Assembly (NCBI GenBank): GCA_025370845.1
Contig: JAMXFF010000002.1
Span: forward strand, 88,342 to 152,341
Direction: 5' to 3'
Source: Laspinema palackyanum D2a
GTDB lineage: Bacteria > Cyanobacteriota > Cyanobacteriia > Cyanobacteriales > Laspinemataceae
Length of the DNA: 64,000 nt
The translations under genes were made by a program, and so were the position numbers. The notes under the pieces were generated by a model, which had not been told where the DNA came from, searched no databases, and was given only the letters and a program-made list of their open reading frames with translations. Positions 1 to 7,223 of the stretch are shown one piece after another (positions within the stretch are counted from its first letter, which is position 1; every line of letters begins with the position of its first letter).

Positions 1-88
1 CCACTATTCCTCCACTATTCCTCCACTATTCCTCCACTATTCCTCCACTATTCCTCCACTATTCCTCCACTATTCCTCCACTATTCCT
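1..88. repeat. 11-bp tandem repeat, 8 copies
   Basis: Eight perfect copies of CCACTATTCCT fill positions 1-88 and may continue beyond the window edge. The unit is not a multiple of three, so a coding role is unlikely. A 15-base match to the array (TCCTCCACTATTCCT) occurs inside the C39-like peptidase gene at 10772-10786. Confidence 0.95.
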
Positions 89-101
89 TTGTTCTGATAT
101 T

Positions 102-133
102 GTCAATGACCCAACAACTATCCCCAACAGCTA
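102..133. other. Uninterrupted copy of the IscB-element insertion site
   Basis: GTCAATGACCCAACA (102-116) and TCCCCAACAGCTA (121-133) lie side by side here. Nearly identical blocks flank the IscB element at 2117-2131 (one mismatch) and 3923-3935 (identical). This copy therefore looks like an empty site. Confidence 0.7.
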
Positions 134-276
134 ATCATTAATGGTGATTCGGAGATTCAGAGAGGGATTCAGAGAGGGAAATGGCGATCGCATAACGAAA
201 GGAAGTTGAACTCAGGATTGAACTCAGGATTGAACTCAGGTTCAGGGTTGGATGTTGGTGTATTTTGCTGTATTTT

Positions 277-313
277 GCTGTCGCTGAAGTGAGTGAGATT
301 TATTGAGGTGCAA
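277..313 (+). promoter_or_regulatory. Shared upstream element (variant), copy 1
   Basis: GCTGTCGCT at 277-285 lies 28 nt before the ATG at 314. That spacing matches the other copies in the two arms. The second box (TTGATGTT) is poorly conserved here. The spacing argues for the start at 314 rather than the GTG at 293. Confidence 0.5.
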
Positions 314-1036
314 ATGTCATTAACATCAGAGTTGGCGAAAAAAGGGGAGTTCTATCATGCAGTGTTGAACTTGATAGACCCTCAAAAAGCAGCAGTTTTA
401 ATCAAAGAACATCAGCAAAAGTTAAGCAAAATATACTTTCCACCAGTAAAAGGAACAGATTTTCCCTTGGTAGGAATGGCAATAATTTATGCAGTGAGGG
501 AAAACCTGGCCAGGAAATTGCAAGTGAGTTGGTTCCATGAGACGGCGGCAGGTCGGATAATGGATAAACCAATGCTTGAGGGACCGGCCAGGTATATATT
601 GATGGCTTTAGGCGATAAACAAGCTCGAACCAGTCGAAATCTATATGTTTATAGTCCCAAATCGTTGTTGCCAAGTTATCGAGAATCAATAGAAGATGTG
701 GCTCAAATAATCTCATCATTTGATGTCATCCTCCCTGAACCAGAAATGCCATTTATCCCAAATCCAAGTTGGATACAGGCTGATGCCAATCTACTCATGA
801 ATGGGTGTTTATGGGATATCCGAACAACCAAAAGCAAATTCCCCTTAAGTATGGACAATATTGTTCAACAAGTTGCGTATTTAGTGGTAAACCGGGGAAA
901 ATACCTAATTAATTCAATGGGGATATACTATTCACGGCAAGAGTGCTTTTTTCGATATCCCATTAATAAAGTCTTGAAACCTGGATTTCATCAAGTTTCA
1001 TCATCAGAACAACCAATTGTGGATTTGAAATTGTAA
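314..1036 (+). CDS. Hypothetical protein, possible PD-(D/E)XK nuclease fold
   Basis: A protein of 240 residues from the ATG at 314; an in-frame GTG at 293 would add seven residues but falls outside the shared upstream element. The C-terminal half has an Asp-rich segment followed by WDIRTTK and a helix with VQQVAYLVV. That order resembles the D...(D/E)xK core of PD-(D/E)XK enzymes, where IDIKTTK followed by a Q-rich helix is common. I base this on pattern memory only, and the acidic residue of the motif would be the D of DIR. The rest matches nothing I recognise. It is followed after about 100 bases by the macro-domain gene in the same direction. Confidence 0.65.
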   Translation: MSLTSELAKKGEFYHAVLNLIDPQKAAVLIKEHQQKLSKIYFPPVKGTDFPLVGMAIIYAVRENLARKLQVSWFHETAAGRIMDKPMLEGPARYILMALGDKQARTSRNLYVYSPKSLLPSYRESIEDVAQIISSFDVILPEPEMPFIPNPSWIQADANLLMNGCLWDIRTTKSKFPLSMDNIVQQVAYLVVNRGKYLINSMGIYYSRQECFFRYPINKVLKPGFHQVSSSEQPIVDLKL

Positions 1037-1096
1037 ACTATTCAAATAACGGCAAGTTGGTTGATTTGTCGTTATTTGATAGTTATTTGAAATAGG

Positions 1097-1135
1097 GCTA
1101 TCGCTGGAAAAAATTGATGTTAGAGGTTTTGAATA
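1097..1135 (+). promoter_or_regulatory. Shared upstream element, copy 2
   Basis: GCTATCGCT (1097-1105), 8 nt, TTGATGTT (1114-1121), 14 nt, then ATG at 1136. Same boxes and spacings as upstream of genes at 5405, 8971, 56776, 58764, 62218 and 63566. Confidence 0.75.
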
Positions 1136-2062
1136 ATGAAAACATTAGAATGTCATAGCAAGGGCGATACTAGATTTAGTCCATTTTTCTGCGATGTCAA
1201 AGTCTTTGGTATAAACAAATCCATTGAGAACCACTATCATTGCAGTAAGGTTTTTGAGACACCTACTGGCAAAATCGTATTTCCTAATGATTGGAGACAG
1301 TCGAAGAAATTAGCTAAGTCGGGAGCTAAACAAGTGGCTTGGCAAATCAGTGAAATGATGTTTCCAATTCGCAGTGATGCAACAGGACGTTATGCAATAG
1401 ATGATTTCGGAGTACAATGGTATTGTTGTTTGTGGTATAAACACTTAAGGGAAAATCCCTGGAAAGTAGAATATGTCAAAGAATTTGATGAATTCAATGA
1501 CCCATTTGCAGGGAAATTCCCGTTCTGCCAAGCCAAAGTAATGGAGAAAGTAAAGAATGAGGGATTGTACGGATTACGAGGAATGGCAACAGAACTTTGG
1601 CAGCTATTACACCAAGACCTAGCTGGAGGACTGAAAATCATTCGTGCCAATTTGTTGGACATGGAATATGGAATGATTTGCCATCAAGTGAATCTTAAGG
1701 GAGTGATGGGGGCAGGTTTAGCCAAACAAATACGCGATAAATATCCCCAAGTTTATCAACAATACAAAAATTGTCTTGAAAATAAGTCGTTGGGAGATAT
1801 ATTGGCAGTTTCTGTTGCAGATAATTTGATGGTGTTGAATTTATTTGCTCAAACCGATATTGGAACCGGACAACAACAGACCAATATGACAGCATTGAAA
1901 GAATGTTGTGCTGCTGTACGTCGATTTAATCGGGATTGGGATTATATGATGCCTATTTACCTGCCATACAATCTAGGATGTGGATTGGGTGGGGCAAATT
2001 GGTCTGAAGTATCTAAGTTGATTGAAGAAGAACTGCATACCTCTATTATTTGTCGAATTTAA
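1136..2062 (+). CDS. Two-domain protein with C-terminal macro domain
   Basis: A protein of 308 residues. From about residue 162 it reads as a macro domain, the fold that binds or hydrolyses ADP-ribose: a first strand with IIRANLLD, then CHQVN, GVMGAGLAKQI, and a late PYNLGCGLGGANW segment corresponding to the second nucleotide-binding loop. Residues 1-160 (KGDTRFSPFF..., FGINKSIENHYH..., WYKHLRENP..., EFDEFNDPF) form a separate domain that I recall from phage and plasmid hypotheticals but cannot name. Macro domains next to phage genes often act in NAD/ADP-ribose-based conflicts, but no ADP-ribosyltransferase partner is visible. The gene has the shared arm upstream element. Confidence 0.85.
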   Translation: MKTLECHSKGDTRFSPFFCDVKVFGINKSIENHYHCSKVFETPTGKIVFPNDWRQSKKLAKSGAKQVAWQISEMMFPIRSDATGRYAIDDFGVQWYCCLWYKHLRENPWKVEYVKEFDEFNDPFAGKFPFCQAKVMEKVKNEGLYGLRGMATELWQLLHQDLAGGLKIIRANLLDMEYGMICHQVNLKGVMGAGLAKQIRDKYPQVYQQYKNCLENKSLGDILAVSVADNLMVLNLFAQTDIGTGQQQTNMTALKECCAAVRRFNRDWDYMMPIYLPYNLGCGLGGANWSEVSKLIEEELHTSIICRI

Positions 2063-2131
2063 ACCTATTGGGATGATGCACCTTGCATTGTCCCTTTTTT
2101 TTCTTGGTAAAAATTTGTCAACGACCCAACA

Positions 2132-2368
2132 CTAATTAAAATATAGTGTGAGCTTGTAATCAGTATTGCAAGTCTTGAGTTGACCAGACTAAGTGAAGAA
2201 CTACGTTATTACTAAGAGTTAAAGACCTACCTACGGATGCTTGCAAGTCTGTAGCACTAGAACTGAACAGTTAAACATTCTATTTGGGTATTGAAAGTGC
2301 TGTTTGGATAGTTACCGGGTAATAACATTGTCGATGCAAACATTACTGAATAAAGAAGGGACGCAACA
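2132..2368 (+). ncRNA. Candidate omega-RNA (HEARO RNA) of the IscB element
   Basis: About 237 non-coding bases sit directly upstream of and co-oriented with iscB, and end at its start codon. That is where OMEGA guide RNAs of IscB systems are encoded. In such systems the guide lies at the 5' end, next to or across the element's left edge, so the guide would include the flank ending ...GACCCAACACTA (about 2120-2134). No folding was done; the assignment rests on position, length and partner gene. Confidence 0.6.
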
Positions 2369-3850
2369 ATGTCCAAAACCAATTACGTTTTAGTTGTAGA
2401 TACCAACAAACACCCTTTATCTCCTTGTAAACCTGGAGTAGCCAGGTCATTACTTAAAGCAGGTAAAGCAGCAGTTTTCAGGAGATATCCATTCACAATT
2501 ATCTTGAAAAAAGAAGTTGAAGGCGATATCCTAAAGTCTCAGATTAAAATAGACCCGGGTAGTAAAACGACTGGATTGGCTTTAGTTCAAAATGGTGTAG
2601 TCATTTGGGCGGCTGAACTTCAGCATCGGGGTCAATTAATCAAGCAATCTTTAGATAATCGTCGTAGTCTAAGAAGAAATCGACGTAATCGTAAAACTCG
2701 TTATCGTCAACCTCGGTTCCTTAATAGAGTCAAATCAAAACCTAAAGGTTGGTTGGCTCCAAGTCTAATGCACAGAGTAGAGAATGTATCTACTTGGGTT
2801 AACAAACTAATTAAATTCTCGGCTGTTGATTCAGTTATGATGGAATTAGTTAGGTTTGATACTCAAAAGATGACGAACCCTGATGTCAGTGGGGTTCAGT
2901 ATCAACAAGGGGAATTAACTGGATATGAAGTTAGAGAGTATTTGCTTGAGAAGTTTGATAGAACTTGTGTCTACTGTCAGGCTAAAAATGTCCCATTAGA
3001 AGTTGAACATATCCAACCAAAATCTAAGGGTGGCAGCAATCGAATATCTAATCTGACTTTAGCTTGTAGACCTTGTAATCAGTCCAAAGGAAATCAAGAT
3101 ATCCAAGACTTCCTTAGTGGTAAACCTAGTTTGCTAAAACGAATATTGAATCAAGCTAAACAACCACTGAAAGATGGTGCGGCTGTTAATTCTACTCGTT
3201 GGAAATTAAAGGAAAGTTTAGAATTGACTGGGCTTCCAGTATTTACAGGGAATGGAGCATTAACAAAATACAATCGTTGTAGATTAGGATTACCCAAGAC
3301 TCATTGGTTAGATGCAGCAAGTGTTGGCGAAATTGATAATTTAGTTATCGCAACTCATCAACCATTACTGATTAAAAGTTTTGGGTTTGGTTCTAGGCAA
3401 ATGTGTAGAACTGACAAATATGGGTTTCCAACTCGTCATTGTTCCAGACAAAAAGTCCACTTTGGATTTACTACCGGAGATATTGTTAAGGCAGATATTC
3501 CCAAGGGTAAATATGCTGGTAAATATACGGCACGGGTTACAGTTAGGTCTACAGGTTCATTTGCAATCAAATCCTTAACTCATGGTAAGCAAATTGATGT
3601 CAATCATAAATATTGCAAAGCTATTCACAAGCTAGATGGTTATGGTTATGGCTTTGGTGAGTTGATAAACATCAACCCAACTAAACTTAACCCAGTTGAA
3701 ACCCAAATAGTTAAGGGCAGAACAGCAGCCAATCCAACTCAACTAAATTTGTTTGATAGTTCAATATTTGCCGTTGAGTCTAGTGAATCAAAAATCCATA
3801 AGAAACAGAAAGTCAAAGGTGATGATTATGAACAATTAAGTCTGTTTTAA
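2369..3850 (+). CDS. iscB: IscB RNA-guided nuclease
   Basis: A protein of 493 residues, the usual IscB size. The N-terminal PLMP domain carries DTNKHPLSPCKPG and RSLLKAGKAAVFRRYPF. RuvC-I follows at about residue 60 (IKIDPGSKTTGLAL, Asp62), then an Arg-rich bridge helix at about 93-115 (RRSLRRNRRNRKTRY). RuvC-II is MMELVRFD near 157. The HNH domain at about 201-244 has CVYC, EVEHIQPKSKGGSNRISN and LACRPCNQSKGN. RuvC-III is HWLDAASVG near 313. All catalytic blocks look intact. IscB uses an omega-RNA to cut double-stranded DNA and is the ancestor group of Cas9. The start follows a GA-rich stretch and matches the family N-terminus. Confidence 0.96.
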   Translation: MSKTNYVLVVDTNKHPLSPCKPGVARSLLKAGKAAVFRRYPFTIILKKEVEGDILKSQIKIDPGSKTTGLALVQNGVVIWAAELQHRGQLIKQSLDNRRSLRRNRRNRKTRYRQPRFLNRVKSKPKGWLAPSLMHRVENVSTWVNKLIKFSAVDSVMMELVRFDTQKMTNPDVSGVQYQQGELTGYEVREYLLEKFDRTCVYCQAKNVPLEVEHIQPKSKGGSNRISNLTLACRPCNQSKGNQDIQDFLSGKPSLLKRILNQAKQPLKDGAAVNSTRWKLKESLELTGLPVFTGNGALTKYNRCRLGLPKTHWLDAASVGEIDNLVIATHQPLLIKSFGFGSRQMCRTDKYGFPTRHCSRQKVHFGFTTGDIVKADIPKGKYAGKYTARVTVRSTGSFAIKSLTHGKQIDVNHKYCKAIHKLDGYGYGFGELININPTKLNPVETQIVKGRTAANPTQLNLFDSSIFAVESSESKIHKKQKVKGDDYEQLSLF

Positions 3851-3942
3851 GTCTTGGAGAGGAAAGTAGTTTATATGTTGGCTGTTTTCCTCTCACCGTT
3901 AAATCAAAGATTATAACGGGAGTCCCCAACAGCTAGAAATTT

Positions 3943-4294
3943 ATGGAAGAACTACAAATTTTTGCTTGTGAAACTCGATTAAATGTTACAATTTTAGAAA
4001 CCGCGACTTCTTGGCAAACCGAAATAATAAATTATTTTGCATCAAAAGGGGAATCAGAGTGTTATCCAGCCTTATTGACCAAATATAATAAAAGTCAAGA
4101 AGTAATTGTTCATTTTTTTTACAATTAATCATCGTGCAGAAACCCAAATCTGTGCTGAATTAATAATTCCTAATCAAACTCAGATAATTTTATCTCAAAA
4201 AGAAATCAATTACTTATCATCAAAACTTGGCCGCAATTATCTAAAAGGGTGCAATCAATGGCTAATATACCTCAATCAAAATCCCAGAAAATAA
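3943..4294 (+). pseudogene. Hypothetical gene broken by a one-base indel in a T8 run
   Basis: Two overlapping frames read as one protein: the first (3943-4128) ends ...SQEVIVHFF and the second continues TINHRAETQICAEL... up to 4294. Removing one T from the T8 run at 4113-4120 gives a continuous protein of about 117 residues. The cause could be a mutation, a sequencing error or programmed slippage. Function unknown. It starts 7 bases beyond the right flank of the IscB element. Confidence 0.6.
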
Positions 4295-4524
4295 TTCACA
4301 ATAATACTCAAAGAATTTTAGGGATTATTGGTGCAAGACCTCTGTTGTGTCATTCATGGCAACGAGATAATTTACTCTGTCCCGGTTGCCCACCAGGTAA
4401 TGTTTTCAAATGTTCACGCTGTCAATTGCTTCTTCCCTGGTGCTGTGGTAGTTCAGATGTCTTTCCAGATTGGTGCGATATTTGCGTTAATGACTACATT
4501 AAATTAGAAGGCTGGCCTGAATAA
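4258..4524 (+). CDS. Small Cys-rich protein, probable zinc binder
   Basis: A protein of 88 residues from the ATG at 4258, overlapping the end of the preceding broken frame. It has paired cysteines (CPGCPPG, KCSRCQ, CC, WCDIC), suggesting one or two zinc knuckles. No named family recognised. Confidence 0.6.
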   Translation: MANIPQSKSQKIIHNNTQRILGIIGARPLLCHSWQRDNLLCPGCPPGNVFKCSRCQLLLPWCCGSSDVFPDWCDICVNDYIKLEGWPE

Positions 4525-4531
4525 TCACAAT

Positions 4532-4790
4532 TATGCACAGAGCGCGGAGCGTGTATAGGCCAAAGCCTCGCTTGACTGATTATGCACAGAGCTTGGCTGA
4601 TTATGCAATTGGCAGGGGGTTCTGTATGGAGGCGCGTATAGGTGATCGCCTCGCTTGCCTGATTCTCGGTCACCCTTGGCGCACAGAGCAATCTTTAACT
4701 GAATGCGATTATGCACATAGCTTTGAATCGCTCATCATTGATTATGCACAGAGCTTCGCGATTATGCACAGAGCTTCGCTTTCATGACCG
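4532..4790. repeat. Degenerate repeats of TTATGCACAGAGC
   Basis: The core TTATGCACAGAGC or close variants (for example TTATGCACATAGC) recur at irregular spacing, the last ones as GATTATGCACAGAGCTTCGC. Open frames here on both strands are translations of the repeat and are not annotated as genes. Confidence 0.7.
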
Positions 4791-4812
4791 GCTGACGGTT
4801 CTTCATCTCGTT

Positions 4813-4864
4813 GCTCTCGCTTAAATTATCGGTGTAACCCTAAACCTAGCTTTTTCAAAAACCA
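4813..4864 (+). promoter_or_regulatory. Shared upstream element (weak), copy 3
   Basis: Perfect first box GCTCTCGCT at 4813-4821. The second box is degenerate (TCGGTGTA at 4829-4836) and the distance to the ATG at 4865 is 43 nt instead of 28-31. Confidence 0.4.
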
Positions 4865-5323
4865 ATGACATATTCAATAACAGCCCTTTGCGGAAATGGT
4901 ATTACAGCAGCAAAAATGGCTCGTAAAATGCGCTTATCTTGCTATAAGGAAGAATTTAGCCCGTATGTAAAAGGAGTATTTAATCTATCTTTGGACTGGG
5001 ACGATGATAAATATCATCATCTTTTGCAAGGAATACAAGTTTTTCCTGAGTCTTGTGGCAATTTTAATTATTGTCGAAAGATTACCTCTTTCTTGGACGA
5101 TGAATATTATCTTTACTTTTGTGGGGAAGTTTCCAATCAGTTAGTCTGGGAATATATTGAGTTTGAAGAGGAGAAAACCTTGAATTTATTAGGTGAATGG
5201 GCTAAAACCAATGAAGAAACTGACAAAATTATTCATTGCATCAATTATTCTCGGGGTCAGAATCAGATTCTTAGAAATGTCCATTCATCATTAAATCCAT
5301 TGGTTCCAATAAGATTGATATAA
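4865..5323 (+). CDS. Hypothetical protein
   Basis: A protein of 152 residues, rich in acidic and aromatic residues (LDWDDDKYHHLL, FLDDEYYLYFCG, YIEFEEEKTLNLLGEW). No domain recognised and no membrane segment or signal peptide. A GGGG/CCCC hairpin (5331-5349) follows. It belongs to the set of small unknown arm genes preceded by GCTCTCGCT. Confidence 0.65.
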   Translation: MTYSITALCGNGITAAKMARKMRLSCYKEEFSPYVKGVFNLSLDWDDDKYHHLLQGIQVFPESCGNFNYCRKITSFLDDEYYLYFCGEVSNQLVWEYIEFEEEKTLNLLGEWAKTNEETDKIIHCINYSRGQNQILRNVHSSLNPLVPIRLI

Positions 5324-5364
5324 ATTCCTTGGGGGTAACCATTCCCCTAAATTTTCCTTCCTTT

Positions 5365-5404
5365 GCTCTCGCTTCTTGTGGTTGATGTTTTTCAATTAGT
5401 TACC
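5365..5404 (+). promoter_or_regulatory. Shared upstream element, copy 4
   Basis: GCTCTCGCT (5365-5373), 8 nt, TTGATGTT (5382-5389), 15 nt, ATG at 5405. The element lies inside the longest open frame and shows that the real start is 5405. Confidence 0.75.
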
Positions 5405-6079
5405 ATGCCCGAAATTGCTGAATTAATTCAATCAGTTACCTCCTTTCAAACTGAAGGAGTTGTTTGTGAAATAACGGACGGTAAAAAGATTTATCGATGG
5501 TTTGCTGATTCAGAACGCTATTTTATTGATTTTGCAGATGACTACCATCAGCATGGGTTGATTCAATACGATACTGACCAGGATGCACCATATTTTGGGG
5601 TTTGGATTAGTCCAACCAAAATGCTTACATTAACTTATTGTGAAGGGGATTGGAGTCTTGTAATTTGTGACAACCCAATTACCTACAATTCTGAAGTTGA
5701 TTTGATTGTTGAATTTTACGAAAAAGCTCCAGGATTTGTATCAATTGATATTGATGAGAAAACAATTACTAAATATTATCAATCTAAGTCGGACCTTTAT
5801 CTTCAGACAATTCCTCATGAACAGTTGTCTAAAGATTATCAATCATCAAACCGAGTCTTTCATCAAATCTCAAAACATGATGCAATTCAGATGTTGGGTG
5901 AAGTTCCTCCCCACAAACAAGATGGATTCAGTTTTATTTGCTCTGAACCAAAATTTGCAATAAATGGACAAAACATTTATCTTGCTTGCCTGGAAAAACA
6001 GAATAAGTTCTGGGCAATCTTAGCAACTTTATCTGAATGGGATGAGTTGTTTGAATGGCTCGATAACCAACTCTCATAA
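5405..6079 (+). CDS. Hypothetical protein
   Basis: A protein of 224 residues from the ATG at 5405; the open frame extends to a TTG at 5363 but that part is the shared upstream element. It starts MPEIAELIQSVTSF and looks alpha/beta, with strands such as PYFGVWISPTKMLTLTYCEGDWSLVICD. No family recognised. A 10-bp inverted repeat (TAAATCCCCC/GGGGGATTTA, 6085-6116) follows directly and may end transcription. Confidence 0.7.
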   Translation: MPEIAELIQSVTSFQTEGVVCEITDGKKIYRWFADSERYFIDFADDYHQHGLIQYDTDQDAPYFGVWISPTKMLTLTYCEGDWSLVICDNPITYNSEVDLIVEFYEKAPGFVSIDIDEKTITKYYQSKSDLYLQTIPHEQLSKDYQSSNRVFHQISKHDAIQMLGEVPPHKQDGFSFICSEPKFAINGQNIYLACLEKQNKFWAILATLSEWDELFEWLDNQLS

Positions 6080-6084
6080 ATTGA

Positions 6085-6116
6085 TAAATCCCCCTTAACT
6101 AAATCTGGGGGATTTA
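6085..6116. terminator. Inverted repeat after 5405-6079 gene
   Basis: TAAATCCCCC (6085-6094) and GGGGGATTTA (6107-6116) form a 10-bp stem. No long T-run follows, so termination is an inference. Confidence 0.45.
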
Positions 6117-6148
6117 CTGTCTCATTTTGGAATTTAATGAGGTTTTCA

Positions 6149-6667
6149 ATGACAGAAGAAATTGTTTGGAATAAAGATTGTTGGCAAACACCTAATACGG
6201 AAAAACAACCCATATTATCTTTGGTTCGAGATGTGTTTGATGGTCTAATCTGTCTTGACCCTTGTACAATGCCAAATAATCCAACAAAAGCTAAGTATTA
6301 TTTCACTGAAGCTGATGATTTTCTGAGTCAGACTCCTTCAATAATTTATGACAATTGTTGGATGAATCCACCTTTCAGTAAACCAGCACCATTTCTTGAG
6401 AAAATGTTTGATTGGTATAAAACTGGTCATATTGTGCAAGCAATTGCCTTACTCAAAAGCGGTACTATGCACAATCAAAGTACCAGTCACATTATCAATC
6501 AAAGCCGAAGTATTTGCTTCTGGAGAAGTCCCCGAATAGCTTTTTTGAATAATCTTGGTAATCCTAAGAAAAAAGCTGATTTTGACTGTATATTGGTCTA
6601 TTTTGGACCCGACCATTGGGAATTCTACAAAACATTCAAATCAAGAGGAATTATCAGAAGTCACTGA
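6149..6667 (+). CDS. Phage-type DNA N6-adenine methyltransferase
   Basis: A protein of 172 residues. It follows the phage Dam pattern: W...W.TP near the N-terminus, ICLDPCTMPNNPTKAKYYFTE (the D-P-C-T motif), DDFLSQT, and WMNPPFSK as the catalytic NPPF motif, with LLKSGTMHNQS and ILVYFGPDHWEFYK later. It would methylate adenine in DNA, probably to protect the mobile DNA from restriction. I chose the ATG at 6149 because ATGAGG just before it can serve as Shine-Dalgarno; a start at 6137 would add four residues. The next gene overlaps its stop (TGATG). Confidence 0.85.
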   Translation: MTEEIVWNKDCWQTPNTEKQPILSLVRDVFDGLICLDPCTMPNNPTKAKYYFTEADDFLSQTPSIIYDNCWMNPPFSKPAPFLEKMFDWYKTGHIVQAIALLKSGTMHNQSTSHIINQSRSICFWRSPRIAFLNNLGNPKKKADFDCILVYFGPDHWEFYKTFKSRGIIRSH

Positions 6668-6996
6668 TGAGAAGAAACCAAATTAATTCAGAATCAGTTC
6701 AATTAGAACTAGATTTGTTTCCAAAAATTAAACCGGGTCAAGTCGTTAAAATTGTTGGAGTTGACTTCACCGGCCATTTTAATTTGAAAGGGTTGAAAGC
6801 AATTGTAGAATGTCCAGCTACTGGATATCATGGTGGAATCGGGTGTTGGATTTTGGGATTCAAACTGGGAACAATATATCCAGTTATCCTAGAATACGAT
6901 ATTTATAGTTTAGAGATGATAGGTGAATTCAAAACACCTTGGTATAAACTATCGCCTCGTACTCAACAATTTAAAATCAAATCAAATACTCAATAA
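6667..6996 (+). CDS. Hypothetical small protein, coupled to dam
   Basis: A protein of 109 residues starting at the ATG that overlaps the dam stop by one base, so translation is probably coupled. The N-terminus has ELDLFPKIKPGQVVKIVGVDFTGHFNLKGLKAIVE, a pattern like small SH3-type beta barrels (GxxVxI...G..G.V). No enzyme motif seen. Confidence 0.6.
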   Translation: MRRNQINSESVQLELDLFPKIKPGQVVKIVGVDFTGHFNLKGLKAIVECPATGYHGGIGCWILGFKLGTIYPVILEYDIYSLEMIGEFKTPWYKLSPRTQQFKIKSNTQ

Positions 6997-7004
6997 TTAC
7001 CCAC

Positions 7005-7034
7005 AAGTCAAGTGGTTTAATTATCACTTGACTT
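7005..7034. terminator. 10-bp inverted repeat
   Basis: AAGTCAAGTG (7005-7014) and CACTTGACTT (7025-7034) form a perfect stem with a 10-base AT-rich loop, between the previous gene and nblA. No T-run, so it could be a weak terminator or a leader hairpin of nblA. Confidence 0.4.
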
Positions 7035-7055
7035 AACTCCCTAAGTGAAGGAAAA

Positions 7056-7223
7056 ATGCATCTAACACTAGAACAACAACTCCAGTTGAGAAATTTCGAG
7101 ATTCAGGTTGACAAAATGAATCTTGAACAAACTCAGTTTTTTCTTAAGCAAATGTATAAGCAAATGATGGTTAAAGAGGCAATGTATCAACAGTTTCTTA
7201 GGGAAAAATGGAAAATCAAGTAA
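7056..7223 (+). CDS. nblA: NblA-like phycobilisome degradation protein
   Basis: A 55-residue protein. MHLTLEQQLQLRNFEIQV, then EQTQFFLKQMYKQMM and EAMYQQFLREKW, follow the NblA pattern (LT.EQ...LR.FE.QV......EQ...FL..LY.QMM..E.MY...L...W) over the full length. NblA is the adaptor that delivers phycobilisomes to Clp proteolysis. Cyanobacterial genomes and several cyanophages carry it; here it stands among Dam, Dcm and a B12-dependent reductase, which fits a phage or phage-plasmid copy. The start is preceded by GAAGGAAAA. Its last 16 bases overlap the methyltransferase gene in another frame. Confidence 0.9.
   Translation: MHLTLEQQLQLRNFEIQVDKMNLEQTQFFLKQMYKQMMVKEAMYQQFLREKWKIK

Larger units (their letters stand above)
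2132..3922 (+). mobile_element. IscB (IS200/IS605-like) element without transposase
   Basis: The element comprises the omega-RNA region and iscB; no TnpA is present, so it would need one in trans. Edges were inferred by comparing the flanks with the uninterrupted copy at 102-133. The left block ends near 2131-2134 and the right block starts at 3923. No target duplication is apparent, as expected for IS200/IS605-type insertion. Edges are good to a few bases. Confidence 0.65.

Noticed and set aside
4533-4787. Open frames on both strands of about 60-85 codons
   Set aside because: They translate the degenerate TTATGCACAGAGC repeat.
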